Source of the DNA: Enterocloster lavalensis
GTDB taxonomy: Bacteria > Bacillota > Clostridia > Lachnospirales > Lachnospiraceae
Assembly: GCF_902364025.1 (NCBI RefSeq)
Contig: NZ_CABJCG010000012.1
Location: forward strand, 143,949-207,948
Direction of reading: 5' to 3'
DNA length: 64,000 nt
Under the pieces are notes generated by a model. It saw only the letters and a list, made by a program, of their open reading frames with translations. It was not told the origin of the DNA and searched no databases. Position numbers and translations under genes: made by a program. Of the stretch, positions 37,263-45,627 are shown piece after piece (positions within the stretch are counted from its first letter, which is position 1; each line of letters begins with the position of its first letter).

Positions 37263-37633
37263 TACACCGTCTTTTCCACCCGGTAAACCGTGTACCCCGC
37301 GGTTTTCACCGCCGCCTTTAACTCCTGCTCGCCGTACTCCTGTTTCATGCGCACATCGGCCTGCTCTTCCCCCAAATCCACCTGGGCCCACACGCCCTCC
37401 AGTGCATTTAAGGCGTTCTCCACCCGGGCCGCGCAGCTGCCGCAGGACATTCCATCCACTTTCAGCAACACCCGGTAAGGGTAGTGGGACTTGTCCCGGT
37501 CCTTCACCCGTTTGAGCTTTACCCCCGGCCGGGCGGAAACGCCGCAGCAGCCGGAGGTGAGGCGCTTTAAATAGCTCCTCAGTCCGAACACAATCATGAT
37601 AATGAGCAGTAAACACAGAATCGCAGTTGACAT
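37262..37633 (-). CDS. Membrane-anchored heavy-metal-associated (HMA) domain protein
   Basis: The 123-residue protein has one N-terminal membrane helix (ILCLLLIIMIVFGLRSYL), a Cys pair in SGCCG, and a C-terminal HMA domain with the metal-binding GMSCGSCAARVENAL motif. Similar small proteins are linked to copper handling or accompany metal uptake systems. ATG at 37633 has AAGGAGG. Two DtxR-like dyads lie upstream, one overlapping the promoter, so iron- or manganese-dependent control is plausible. It is a single gene. Confidence 0.82.
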   Translation of the reverse strand: MSTAILCLLLIIMIVFGLRSYLKRLTSGCCGVSARPGVKLKRVKDRDKSHYPYRVLLKVDGMSCGSCAARVENALNALEGVWAQVDLGEEQADVRMKQEYGEQELKAAVKTAGYTVYRVEKTV

Positions 37634-37742
37634 TGAGATCCTCCTTTTCACATATAGGCGCCGTGTGACAGCGGCAATGTATTTCCGGATAAAACTTGCG
37701 GATTGCTGGCCGGAATGGATTGGCAGACGGCGGCCCGGTTTC

Positions 37743-37758
37743 GTTAGGAAAAGCTAAC
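37743..37758. promoter_or_regulatory. DtxR-like dyad upstream of the HMA gene (distal)
   Basis: GTTAGGAAAAGCTAAC has perfect GTTAG/CTAAC arms. It shares TTAGGAAAA with the dyad between dtxR and feoA. Confidence 0.4.
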
Positions 37759-37816
37759 CTCTGCCGATAAAAAAAGCGGCAGGGGATTTTATTGGCCGGC
37801 TCTCCCGGTTCTGTTT

Positions 37817-37847
37817 TCAGGTTAGCATTGATTAACCTGATTGTCAA
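37817..37847 (-). promoter_or_regulatory. HMA gene promoter overlapped by a DtxR-like dyad
   Basis: The dyad TCAGGTTA...TAACCTGA (37817-37840) resembles iron-regulator boxes. Minus-strand TTGACA (37842-37847) adjoins it and the -10 position (TAACCT) falls inside it, so a bound repressor would occlude polymerase. The rest of 37634-37984 holds no gene. Confidence 0.5.
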
Positions 37848-37984
37848 TCGCTTTTTCCGATCCATGGATGGAACTTCTGTCGAAATATCGATACCGGGTG
37901 GGGTGTACAGATTGGAAGGGGCCGCCGCATTGCGCAACGCCCCCTCCCATCCATACGATCCCGCTCAACCGTCAACGTTTTTAT

Positions 37985-38656
37985 CTACGCCTCATCTTCC
38001 GGAATCCGCTCAAACACGGACGCCGGCTGTTTGCATCTCGGGCAGGTAAAATCCTCAGGTAGCGGCCCTTCGTGTATGTAACCACACACCGTACAGCGCC
38101 AGCGCTCCGGCCGGGCCTCAGGCTCCCCGTCCCTGGAGGACTCTGTCTCCGGCTCCTCCTCGTTGGCGGGCAGCAGCTCCAGCAGGCGTTTGACTGCCTC
38201 CACGGGAACATCGGCGTAGTCCGGGTGATTCAGCATAGACCGCAGGAAACGGTTGGCGTTTCCGCTCTGAGGCAGCATGTATCCCGCCTCCCGCAGAATG
38301 TCCTCGGCCATCAGCCGGTTGGATTTCTCCAGAGCCCGGGCCAACTGGTCCAGCGCCGGGTTGTGGGTGGATTGTCCCAGTTCCCGGGCTACGGCCTCCT
38401 GGGCCGTCTTGCTGCCGGAAAGCGCGTTCAGTTTGTTTAAAACCGCGGCTTCCTTGGGCTGCTGAGGCGGCATATCCACCGGAACCATGGAGATCGCCTT
38501 GGAGGGACAGGACTCGGCGCAGGCGCCGCAGCCGATGCATTTCTCACGGTCAATGATGCTGTTCTCCGTGTCCGCAGCCCCTGTGGGGCAGACATACAGG
38601 CACAGGCAGTCCTTGGTACAAAGGCGCAGGTTGCGCATGGCAAATTTCTTCATCAT
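37985..38656 (-). CDS. Ferredoxin-rubredoxin fusion electron carrier
   Basis: The 223-residue protein has a two-[4Fe-4S] ferredoxin-like N-terminus (CTKDCLCLYVCPTG and CIGCGACAESCPSKA). A helical middle of about 110 residues follows, then a C-terminal rubredoxin-type knuckle pair CTVCGYIHEG...CPRCKQPASVF as in rubrerythrin. It probably passes electrons in peroxide or oxygen detoxification. The first cluster motif is incomplete compared with classic ferredoxins. ATG at 38656 overlaps the end of the upstream rubredoxin gene, so the two are coupled. Confidence 0.85.
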   Translation of the reverse strand: MMKKFAMRNLRLCTKDCLCLYVCPTGAADTENSIIDREKCIGCGACAESCPSKAISMVPVDMPPQQPKEAAVLNKLNALSGSKTAQEAVARELGQSTHNPALDQLARALEKSNRLMAEDILREAGYMLPQSGNANRFLRSMLNHPDYADVPVEAVKRLLELLPANEEEPETESSRDGEPEARPERWRCTVCGYIHEGPLPEDFTCPRCKQPASVFERIPEDEA

Positions 38657-38657
38657 T

Positions 38658-39386
38658 TTATGCCCTCCTTTCGATCTGACTGAACTTCCAGCCCGGAACC
38701 TTACACACAGGGCAGAGCTCCGGCGGATTGTCGCCTACATAGACGAAGCCGCAGATATCGCACACATAGAGATTGGTGTGCTCCAGCATGGCTTCCCCCT
38801 CTTTCTCCCAGCGCTTCAAAAGGGCATCCAGAATCCTTGTGACCTTCCCGCTCCACACCAGCGCCCGCTGCGCGCCCCGGTCCCCATTTTCCTTTGCCGC
38901 GGCCTCAGCCTGTGGAAAGCCCACGTTTAAATCCCGGCCGACCCGCTCTAAAAGTCCGGAGAGCTCCGCGCTCTCAGGCACGGGCGTCTTTGCCTTGAAG
39001 TAATCCGCCAGCTGCGTGAACAACGCTGACTCCTCCGCCCGGTACTGCTTCTCACAGCCCCTGGCCAGATTGGAACACAGCGCCGACAGCTCCCCGGCGG
39101 AGAGCTCCCGCAGCTCCTCGTCCCCGCTGCCATCCTCCGGCCCACGCGCCTCTTCTCCGCCGTCCCGTTCTCTCACCGTTTCCGGCCCCGCCGCCTTCAC
39201 AGTCCCATTTTCCGGCCTTTTTTGCGGCTCCACCGGATTGAACAGATCTTTGGAAGCGCCGCAGAGCGGACAGACCCATCCCTCCGGCAAATCCTCCCAC
39301 CGGGTTCCCGGCCCGATTCCCGCCGCCGGTATTCCCGCCGCCTCATCGTAGACATATCCGCAAATCGAACAGACATACTTTTTCAC
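38658..39386 (-). CDS. Double-rubredoxin protein with helical middle domain
   Basis: The 242-residue protein has an N-terminal rubredoxin ([10 protein letters not shown]...[14 protein letters not shown], full length), a charged linker, an all-helical segment rich in Glu (about 90-200, rubrerythrin-like without an obvious complete diiron motif set), and a C-terminal rubredoxin-like [10 protein letters not shown]...[11 protein letters not shown]. It is likely an electron-transfer partner in oxidative-stress defence with the downstream ferredoxin-rubredoxin. GTG at 39386 is chosen because AGGAGG lies seven bases upstream. Confidence 0.8.
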   Translation of the reverse strand: MKKYVCSICGYVYDEAAGIPAAGIGPGTRWEDLPEGWVCPLCGASKDLFNPVEPQKRPENGTVKAAGPETVRERDGGEEARGPEDGSGDEELRELSAGELSALCSNLARGCEKQYRAEESALFTQLADYFKAKTPVPESAELSGLLERVGRDLNVGFPQAEAAAKENGDRGAQRALVWSGKVTRILDALLKRWEKEGEAMLEHTNLYVCDICGFVYVGDNPPELCPVCKVPGWKFSQIERRA

Positions 39387-39460
39387 CTTGTGACCTCCTT
39401 CATGCAAAATGTACCGCTCCATCAGTTGCTTATGGGAGAAGTATAGCAGAAGCAGACAAA

Positions 39461-39625
39461 ATGTTCTGTAACTTGGTCACAAAATTAATAATAATTACTA
39501 TTTCTATTTATACCGGCATCTCCTACGCGATGAACGCCTCCGGCATTTTCTCTGTATTCCAGCTCTGGGCGTATGGCCCGATGGCCTCTGGAGCGGCCGC
39601 GGTGTTAATCAAACGCTTCATCTGA
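39461..39625 (+). pseudogene. Short hydrophobic ORF, possible CPBP-protease N-terminal remnant
   Basis: A 54-codon ORF (ATG 39461) encodes a hydrophobic peptide ending LWAYGPMASGAAAVLIKRFI. This resembles the first two helices of CPBP/CAAX-type membrane proteases, then stops. GGGAGA lies 20 bp upstream, too far for a good site. It is either a decayed gene fragment or a small membrane peptide. It is the only signal in the 39387-39645 gap. Confidence 0.3.
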
Positions 39626-39645
39626 ATCCACCTCTGCCCAGAGCC

Positions 39646-41097
39646 CTATTTGCCCTCTATTTTTTTAACCGTAAATCCCGTCTTTGCGTAAATCAAATCG
39701 ATGACCGGCGTGATATAATTCAAAAAACAGTACGGTATAAACGCAAGCGGAGACACGCCCAGCATCTGGGACGCATAGATGGCGTTGGAATTCCATGGAA
39801 TCAGCACAGCCCCGAAGGTGCCCGCGTCCTCCAGCGTCCGGGAAAGGTTCTCCGGCGCGATCCGGTTCGCCACAAAAATGTCCTTCATCAAAGTCGCGGT
39901 CACGATGGAGGCGAACAGCATGGAGGAGCCGATGGCGTTGGTCACGTAGGTGAGCGCCGCCGTGCAGGCGATGATTTTGAAGGTGGAATTGCCGCATTTT
40001 TTGATCAGCGGATTCACCAGCACGCTGAGCACGCCCGTCTTGTCCAGCATTCCCGAGATACAGAGCGCCAGGAAAATCGCCAGAAATGCGCTCATCATGC
40101 TCATAATACCGCCCCGGTTCAGCAGGATGTCCACAAACTCGCTTCCCGTGCTGATCACAAAGCCGTTTACCATAAAATCCAGCAGCGTTTTAAGCGCCAC
40201 CTGCTGGTGAAACACCGCCACGAACATGCCGGAAATGGTTCCGATCAACAGCGCGATAATGCTCGGCGTATTTTTCACCAGCAGAATCAGCACGATTCCG
40301 ATGGGCAGAAACTCCAGCCAGGTAAAATTGTAAAACTGGGTAAATGTGGCCATGATCTGGTTCGCGGTGCTGGTGTCATAGACCCCGGAAATGTTGCGCA
40401 GGCCCAGAATCACGAACAGTACCGCCGTGATGGCGTAGGCCGGCACCGTGGTCCAGAGCATGTGCTTCACGTGGGTCATCACGTCCGTTCCCGACACCGA
40501 CGCAGCCAAAATGGTGCTGTCCGACAATGGAGACATTTTATCCCCAAAGTATGCGCCGCAGATGATAGCGCCCGCCGTCATGGGCGATGGAATACCCATG
40601 GCATTTCCAATCCCGATCAGCGCCAGGCCCACGGTCCCCAGGGTTCCCCAGGAGGTGCCGGTGGCCAGGGAGGTGAAGGACGCCAGAATCAGCGCCGACA
40701 ACAGGAATATTTTCGGGGAAATGAACTTGAGCCCCAGATAGATGATCATGGGGATGGTTCCGCTGGCGATCCACACCGCGATCATGGCTCCGATCACGAT
40801 GAGCACCACATTGGGCTCAAAGGATGCCACGGCCATATCCCAGGCCATATCCTGCAATTCCCCGTATTTGTAACCCAGACGCATGAGCAGCGGAACCACC
40901 ACGATCCAGGAAAGTAAAAACATCAGTTCCAGCGGGGCCTCGAAAAAAATCAGGCCGAACGCCACAAATCCGAACACGCATCCCGTTACCAGTGCAGCGT
41001 ATCCGATCGACACCGGATACTTGAAATTCTTTGACAGGAGCTTATCGCTCTGTGCCTGCTCCTCCGCCTCGGAAATCTTAATATCTCGATCTACCAT
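39646..41097 (-). CDS. nhaC: NhaC-family Na+/H+ antiporter
   Basis: The 483-residue protein has about twelve membrane helices. NhaC signatures include SLATGTSWGTLGTVG, GAIICGAYFGDKMSPLSDSTILAA and the late AIGSSMLFASIVTATLM with PWNSNAIYA. Relatives exchange Na+ for H+, or organic substrates (malate/lactate, tyrosine/tyramine-like pairs). It is the last gene of an MFS - PLP lyase - NhaC group behind a sigma-54 promoter, so it may export or exchange a product of that pathway. ATG at 41097 has AAGGAGAAGG. Confidence 0.9.
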   Translation of the reverse strand: MVDRDIKISEAEEQAQSDKLLSKNFKYPVSIGYAALVTGCVFGFVAFGLIFFEAPLELMFLLSWIVVVPLLMRLGYKYGELQDMAWDMAVASFEPNVVLIVIGAMIAVWIASGTIPMIIYLGLKFISPKIFLLSALILASFTSLATGTSWGTLGTVGLALIGIGNAMGIPSPMTAGAIICGAYFGDKMSPLSDSTILAASVSGTDVMTHVKHMLWTTVPAYAITAVLFVILGLRNISGVYDTSTANQIMATFTQFYNFTWLEFLPIGIVLILLVKNTPSIIALLIGTISGMFVAVFHQQVALKTLLDFMVNGFVISTGSEFVDILLNRGGIMSMMSAFLAIFLALCISGMLDKTGVLSVLVNPLIKKCGNSTFKIIACTAALTYVTNAIGSSMLFASIVTATLMKDIFVANRIAPENLSRTLEDAGTFGAVLIPWNSNAIYASQMLGVSPLAFIPYCFLNYITPVIDLIYAKTGFTVKKIEGK

Positions 41098-41177
41098 TAC
41101 CCTTCTCCTTTTCCGCCGGGCAGGCTCCCATTGTCCCGCCCGGTGGCTGTCACGTATTTTGTATCTGTGGACGGCTC

Positions 41178-42356
41178 TTATTTAGGCCGCTTTTCGCTGG
41201 CTTTCTTCATGCACTCCAGCGCCTTCTCCAGAACCGCGGTCTGGGTGGCGACGTTCAGGCGGATAAATCCCATACCGGGCTTCCCGTAGTTGGCCCCGTT
41301 GTTCAGCTTCACGCCCGCGTCCTGGAACAGGTGCACCAGCTCAAAGGGCGTCAGGTTCCAGGCCCTGAAATCGATCCACAGAAGGTAGCTGGCCTCCGGC
41401 TCGATCACCTTCACCTCAGGCATGTTCTTTGCGATAAAGGATTTCACCAGTTCAATATTGTTCCTGAAATACTCGTTCTGCTGGTCCACATAGTATTCGC
41501 ACTCGTTGTACGCCGTGATCAGGGCCTCGATGCCCACGTAGTTGTAGTCGAAATGATAGTCGTCGTACACCACGTTATACTGATCTCTGAGCGCCTTGTT
41601 TTTGATCACCACGTAGGCGGAGTAGAAGCAGGCCAGATTGAAGGTCTTGCTGGGGGAGCCCATGACGATCACGTTGTCCCCGATCTCCTCCGACAAGGAA
41701 AAATAGGGGATGTGTCTGTGGGGCGCGTACACGATATCGCCGTGAATCTCATCGCTGACGATCAGGGTGTTGTTCTTCTTACAAATCTCGTACATGCGCA
41801 TAAGCTCGTCCCTGGTCCACACGCGTCCCACGGGGTTTGCGGGGTTACACACCAGCAGGATGCGCACCCGGGGATCGGAGGTTTTCTTCTCCAAATCTTC
41901 AAAATCAATCTCATATCGCCCGTCCTTCAAGATCAGGTCGTTGGTCTCCACAAAACGGCCCGCGCCCTGAATGACCACGTTGAAGGTGTTGTAAACCGGG
42001 GGCTGCAGGAGGATCTTGTCGCCAGGCCGGGTGTAAGCGTTTAAAATCATCCAGAGCGCGCCGGTCATCAGGCCCTGGGAGTGACGGACCGCCTCCGGCT
42101 CCAGGGCGATGCCGTAGCGCTTCCGATACCAGCCGCAGACCGCGTCCGCAAAACGGCGCTGGGGCAGGTAGCCGTAGGCGAACACGCCGAAGTCCACCCG
42201 CTCGCGCACCGCGTCGATCACTTCCCGGGGCGCTTTGAAATCGGTGTCCGCAACGCCCAGGGGAATGTATTTCCCGCTCTCGCCCTCGTAGTCCCACTTG
42301 AAGGAATCGGTGTTGACGCGGTTGATTGGTTCGTCAAAATTATGTACACAGCTCAT
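41178..42356 (-). CDS. PLP-dependent C-S beta-lyase / aminotransferase (MalY/PatB type)
   Basis: The 392-residue fold-type I PLP enzyme has the PLP-Lys in MGSPSKTFNLACF, the Asp region VSDEIHGDIVY, the Asn in LLVCNPANPVGRVW, and GVADTDFKAP at the start. These are typical of cystathionine beta-lyase/MalY proteins, which split C-S bonds to give thiol, pyruvate and ammonia. It lies between an MFS transporter and NhaC, suggesting uptake and breakdown of a sulfur amino acid or conjugate. ATG at 42356 has a GAGAAGG site. Lyase versus transaminase is not settled. Confidence 0.9.
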   Translation of the reverse strand: MSCVHNFDEPINRVNTDSFKWDYEGESGKYIPLGVADTDFKAPREVIDAVRERVDFGVFAYGYLPQRRFADAVCGWYRKRYGIALEPEAVRHSQGLMTGALWMILNAYTRPGDKILLQPPVYNTFNVVIQGAGRFVETNDLILKDGRYEIDFEDLEKKTSDPRVRILLVCNPANPVGRVWTRDELMRMYEICKKNNTLIVSDEIHGDIVYAPHRHIPYFSLSEEIGDNVIVMGSPSKTFNLACFYSAYVVIKNKALRDQYNVVYDDYHFDYNYVGIEALITAYNECEYYVDQQNEYFRNNIELVKSFIAKNMPEVKVIEPEASYLLWIDFRAWNLTPFELVHLFQDAGVKLNNGANYGKPGMGFIRLNVATQTAVLEKALECMKKASEKRPK

Positions 42357-42393
42357 GTTATTTACCTTCTCTTTCTATAATCTATTTTCAGTT

Positions 42394-43617
42394 TTATTTA
42401 ATTTTCTTTTTCATGTGGGCCAGCAGGAAACAGCAGCCCACTCCAAGCACCGCGAATACCATCATGGCGATGAAAATATAGCGGTAGCCCTGGATGCCCG
42501 GATACGCGTCCATAAAGTAGCCGTACAGGGTGAAAATGAACAGGTCGGGGGTATTTCCCACGATGGAAAGAATACCCGCGGCCGCGCCGGACATCACGAT
42601 GGGGATCTGGATCTCGTCGGTGGTGGCGTAATAGGTTCCGCGGATGGTCATCATAACCGCCGCCAGCACCAGCATAAGTCCCACTACCACCACGATTCCC
42701 ATGGTTGTGGGGATCACCAGGTAAATTCCGGTCAGGATCGTGCCCAGGGTCAGGGCGATCTTTAAATAGTTGATGGAGGATCCCATCTTGTCGGCGATCA
42801 TACCGCCGATCGGAGCCGCGATAAAGGCGATCAGGTACTGGCGGACGATGTTTACCGCAACGCCCATGCTGACGGACATGCCGCAAATCTCGGTCAGATA
42901 GGATGAAAAATAGCTCAGGCCGTTGTAGAAGGAATACCCGAAGAATACGATTCCGCCCGCAACCCACACTCTGGGAAGCTTGGCCACGTGCACCAGTCCA
43001 TCCAGAGCCTCCTTGGCGTTTACCTTGCCCTCCACGTCATTTTTCTCGATCAGGAAAAAGCAGACGACGCCCAGGCCGCACAACGCGATGGCATAGAAAA
43101 TCATGGTGGCGCGCAGGCCCATTCTGCCCTCGCCGAAGTTGGTGAACATCCACAGCGCTGCGAAGGAAATGATGGTGGCGAACAGTCCGCGGCCGCCTTC
43201 CAGCAGTCCGAACATCCGCCCCTGTTCCTCAGCGGTTCCGATCATACGGGTGCCCTTGATCATGGCTTCCCAGAACAATAGCGTTATGGTGATTCCCATG
43301 ACCGCCTGTATGATCAGCACGCTGGTAAACGGCGGATAAGCGGCCAGCCAGAAGCCGCACAGGCCGGTGGAAATCAGGGATACCGGTATCAGATATTTTA
43401 CGGGGACAAGGTCCGTGATCCATCCGCCCGGCAGGTACGCGATAAACTGGGTCACCGCAAAGGCCGTCATCATCAGGCCGAACTGGGTGTTGGTGAAACC
43501 GAATGCCTCCTGCATCGCTACATAGAACACATCGCGCAAATAGGCCAGCTTGAATATGGTACCCCCCGCCATGCAGATTGCGATCAGCGTAGCCCATTGC
43601 TTAAAACTTTTTTTCAT
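42394..43617 (-). CDS. MFS transporter
   Basis: The 407-residue protein has twelve membrane helices. The first half contains FTNTQFGLMMTAFAVTQFIAYLPGGWITD, the MFS A-like motif between helices 2 and 3. ATG at 43617 follows AAGGAG; the upstream extension overlaps the sigma-54 promoter and is excluded. It is the first gene of the sigma-54 group with the C-S lyase and NhaC, so it probably imports the substrate. Identity of that substrate is unknown. Confidence 0.88.
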   Translation of the reverse strand: MKKSFKQWATLIAICMAGGTIFKLAYLRDVFYVAMQEAFGFTNTQFGLMMTAFAVTQFIAYLPGGWITDLVPVKYLIPVSLISTGLCGFWLAAYPPFTSVLIIQAVMGITITLLFWEAMIKGTRMIGTAEEQGRMFGLLEGGRGLFATIISFAALWMFTNFGEGRMGLRATMIFYAIALCGLGVVCFFLIEKNDVEGKVNAKEALDGLVHVAKLPRVWVAGGIVFFGYSFYNGLSYFSSYLTEICGMSVSMGVAVNIVRQYLIAFIAAPIGGMIADKMGSSINYLKIALTLGTILTGIYLVIPTTMGIVVVVGLMLVLAAVMMTIRGTYYATTDEIQIPIVMSGAAAGILSIVGNTPDLFIFTLYGYFMDAYPGIQGYRYIFIAMMVFAVLGVGCCFLLAHMKKKIK

Positions 43618-43679
43618 ACTTGACTCCTTCCATCTGTTGCGTATAAATTTTTGTATTGTACATGTACGCTTATATAACA

Positions 43680-43696
43680 AGCAAATATCATGCCAA
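43680..43696 (-). promoter_or_regulatory. Sigma-54 (-24/-12) promoter of the MFS-lyase-nhaC operon
   Basis: The minus strand reads TTGGCATGATATTTGCT, which fits the consensus TGGCAC-N5-TTGCW at all key positions with GG and GC at the right spacing. It lies 62 bp upstream of the MFS start, and the adjacent upstream gene is a sigma-54 activator. Confidence 0.8.
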
Positions 43697-43755
43697 AAAT
43701 TCAAATACGCCTAAACAGAAGGTTTTACCGATTTTCCAAATCTCCGCGCGCAAAA

Positions 43756-43809
43756 AGTGACAATTTTTTTGGCGCCAAATTATTTTACACTGCCAAAAAA
43801 ATTGTCACT
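43756..43809. promoter_or_regulatory. 18-bp inverted repeat: activator site and possible terminator
   Basis: AGTGACAATTTTTTTGGC (43756-43773) and its perfect complement (43792-43809) flank an 18-bp centre. It lies 60-115 bp upstream of the -24/-12 promoter, where activator binding sites normally sit, and directly after the activator gene's stop, where it could also end that transcript. Confidence 0.75.
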
Positions 43810-43815
43810 ATGCAA

Positions 43816-45627
43816 TCAAAGTCCGTACTTTTTGATTTTATGCTGCAAGGCCTGCCGGGTGATCATAAGCTCTCTGGCCGCCGCGGACACATTTCCGCCC
43901 AGGCGCGCCAATGTAGCGGCGAGGATGGATTTCTCGTAGGCGTCCATGGCCTCCTTTAGGGGGATGGGCGGGAGCTCCGGTGATTGGCCGGGGCTGCCTG
44001 GGAAACCGCCGGGCCGATGGGCGGTCGGTTCTCCCGGCAGGGCGCGGAAATCCCCCAGAACGGCCGGAATGGTTGTTGGGAAATCCATGGGATCCGTAGA
44101 GCCTGCGGCTGAGGAAATCGGAGAATCCAAAGGCTGCGAAGCGGCCGGGGCCGCCGCCATGGAAGCTGCTGCATCCACCGTACCCGCCGCTATGGGAGCC
44201 GCTGCGGCCCCCGCTGCACCCGCTGCACCCGGCCCCGCCGTACCAGCCGTACCTGCCGCCACGGGAACCGCTGATCCCGTGGGCCCCGGCTCCGCTGTAC
44301 CAGCCGTACCCGCCGCCACGGGGGCCGCTGCCCCCGCCGCCCCCGGCTCCGCGAAGAAACTGCGGTAATAAGGCGAGATATGTTCCAGGCGGAGCACATC
44401 CAGATTCTGTTCGGAAACAGAATAGGCGCTCTCGACCACATGCTGGAGCTCCCGCACATTTCCCGGCCACTGGTAGCGGAGAAAGCGCTCCATCAGCCCG
44501 GAGTCAATCCGCCGGATGTGCTGGCCGTACTCCCGGTTGAAGCGGGTGATAAAGCAGCCGCACAAGAGCGGAATGTCGCTCTTGCGGCTGCGCAGGGGCG
44601 GGATGTGTAAAATGCAGGAGGACAGGCGGTAATACAGGTCCCGCCGCAGCTTGCCGTTCTCGATGCACTCCAGCGGGTCCTCGTTGAGGGCGCAGAGGAT
44701 GCGGCAGTTGATAGCCAGCTCCTTCTCCGAGCCGATGCGCCGGACGGTCTTGTTCTCAATCACCTTTAAAAGCTTGGCCTGGAGCGCGATGTCCATGCTG
44801 TTGATCTCATCCAGAAACAGGGTGCCGTTCTCCGCCTGCTCGAACAGCCCGGCCATGTTGTTGGCCCCGGTGTAGGACCCCTTCACCGTGCCGAAAAACA
44901 TGCTCTCCAGCAGAGTGGCCGGGATTGCGGCGCAGTTCACGGAGATAAACGGCCCGTTCTGAAACACGCTGTAGTTGTGAATGCTTTGGGCGAACAGCTC
45001 TTTGCCCGTGCCCGTCTCCCCGTAAATCAGCACGTTGGTCTGGTTCTGGGCCACGTGCTTGGCGTTGGAAATGGCCTCCACGAAGTTGATATCGTTGCCC
45101 AGAATGCTGCTGAAGGTGTACTTGGTGCCGTTGCGCGGCTTCTCCTCCTCAAAATGGGTGTACAGCTCCAGGCTCTGCTCCATGGTCTTTTTCATCACAG
45201 GCAGGTTCTTGATCAGGGAGTACACGGCCACGGTGCGGTTTTTGTAATTCACCGGAAACATCCGCTCAATAACGTTTAAAACCTTGTGGCTCTCCTTCAC
45301 CACATACTGGTTGAAATATTCGTTGGCCGCGATCCCCGTGTTCAGCACAATGGCGTGGCGGCTGTGTTTCGGCGTGTTCTCCGTGGGACAGTAAAGCTCC
45401 TCCATGCTCTTGTGCAGGGACTTCTTCGCGTCCACGCCCTCGATCACCTCGGCCGCCCGGTTGATGAAGATCACCTTGTTCTCGTCGTCCGAGATCACCA
45501 CCGCCTCCTCCACCTGGTTCAGCACCGCCTCATAAATCCGGTTCATCATCTCCGGGGTATATTCCATCCCGCTCCCAACCCGGTCTACCTCCCGCTCCCC
45601 GGCCCTGGCTTCCGTCTCATTCTGCAT
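43816..45627 (-). CDS. Sigma-54-dependent transcriptional activator with PAS sensor
   Basis: The 603-residue protein has an N-terminal PAS domain (about 30-140; EAVVISDDENKVIFINRAAE), an AAA+ domain with Walker A GETGTGKE (203-210), a GSYTGA variant of the sigma-54-contacting GAFTGA loop, Walker B GTLFLDEINSMD, and a Fis-type helix-turn-helix (NVSAAARELMITRQALQHKI) at the end. Between AAA+ and HTH lies an unusual stretch of about 115 residues rich in Ala, Gly and Pro. It probably senses a metabolite and activates the adjacent -24/-12 promoter. ATG at 45627 lies within the ackA coding end. Confidence 0.92.
   Translation of the reverse strand: MQNETEARAGEREVDRVGSGMEYTPEMMNRIYEAVLNQVEEAVVISDDENKVIFINRAAEVIEGVDAKKSLHKSMEELYCPTENTPKHSRHAIVLNTGIAANEYFNQYVVKESHKVLNVIERMFPVNYKNRTVAVYSLIKNLPVMKKTMEQSLELYTHFEEEKPRNGTKYTFSSILGNDINFVEAISNAKHVAQNQTNVLIYGETGTGKELFAQSIHNYSVFQNGPFISVNCAAIPATLLESMFFGTVKGSYTGANNMAGLFEQAENGTLFLDEINSMDIALQAKLLKVIENKTVRRIGSEKELAINCRILCALNEDPLECIENGKLRRDLYYRLSSCILHIPPLRSRKSDIPLLCGCFITRFNREYGQHIRRIDSGLMERFLRYQWPGNVRELQHVVESAYSVSEQNLDVLRLEHISPYYRSFFAEPGAAGAAAPVAAGTAGTAEPGPTGSAVPVAAGTAGTAGPGAAGAAGAAAAPIAAGTVDAAASMAAAPAASQPLDSPISSAAGSTDPMDFPTTIPAVLGDFRALPGEPTAHRPGGFPGSPGQSPELPPIPLKEAMDAYEKSILAATLARLGGNVSAAARELMITRQALQHKIKKYGL

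Noticed and set aside
43756-43809. Pure terminator interpretation of the 18-bp inverted repeat
   Set aside because: The 18-bp centre is long for a terminator loop and the position fits a sigma-54 activator site, so it is listed mainly as regulatory, with termination as a second role.
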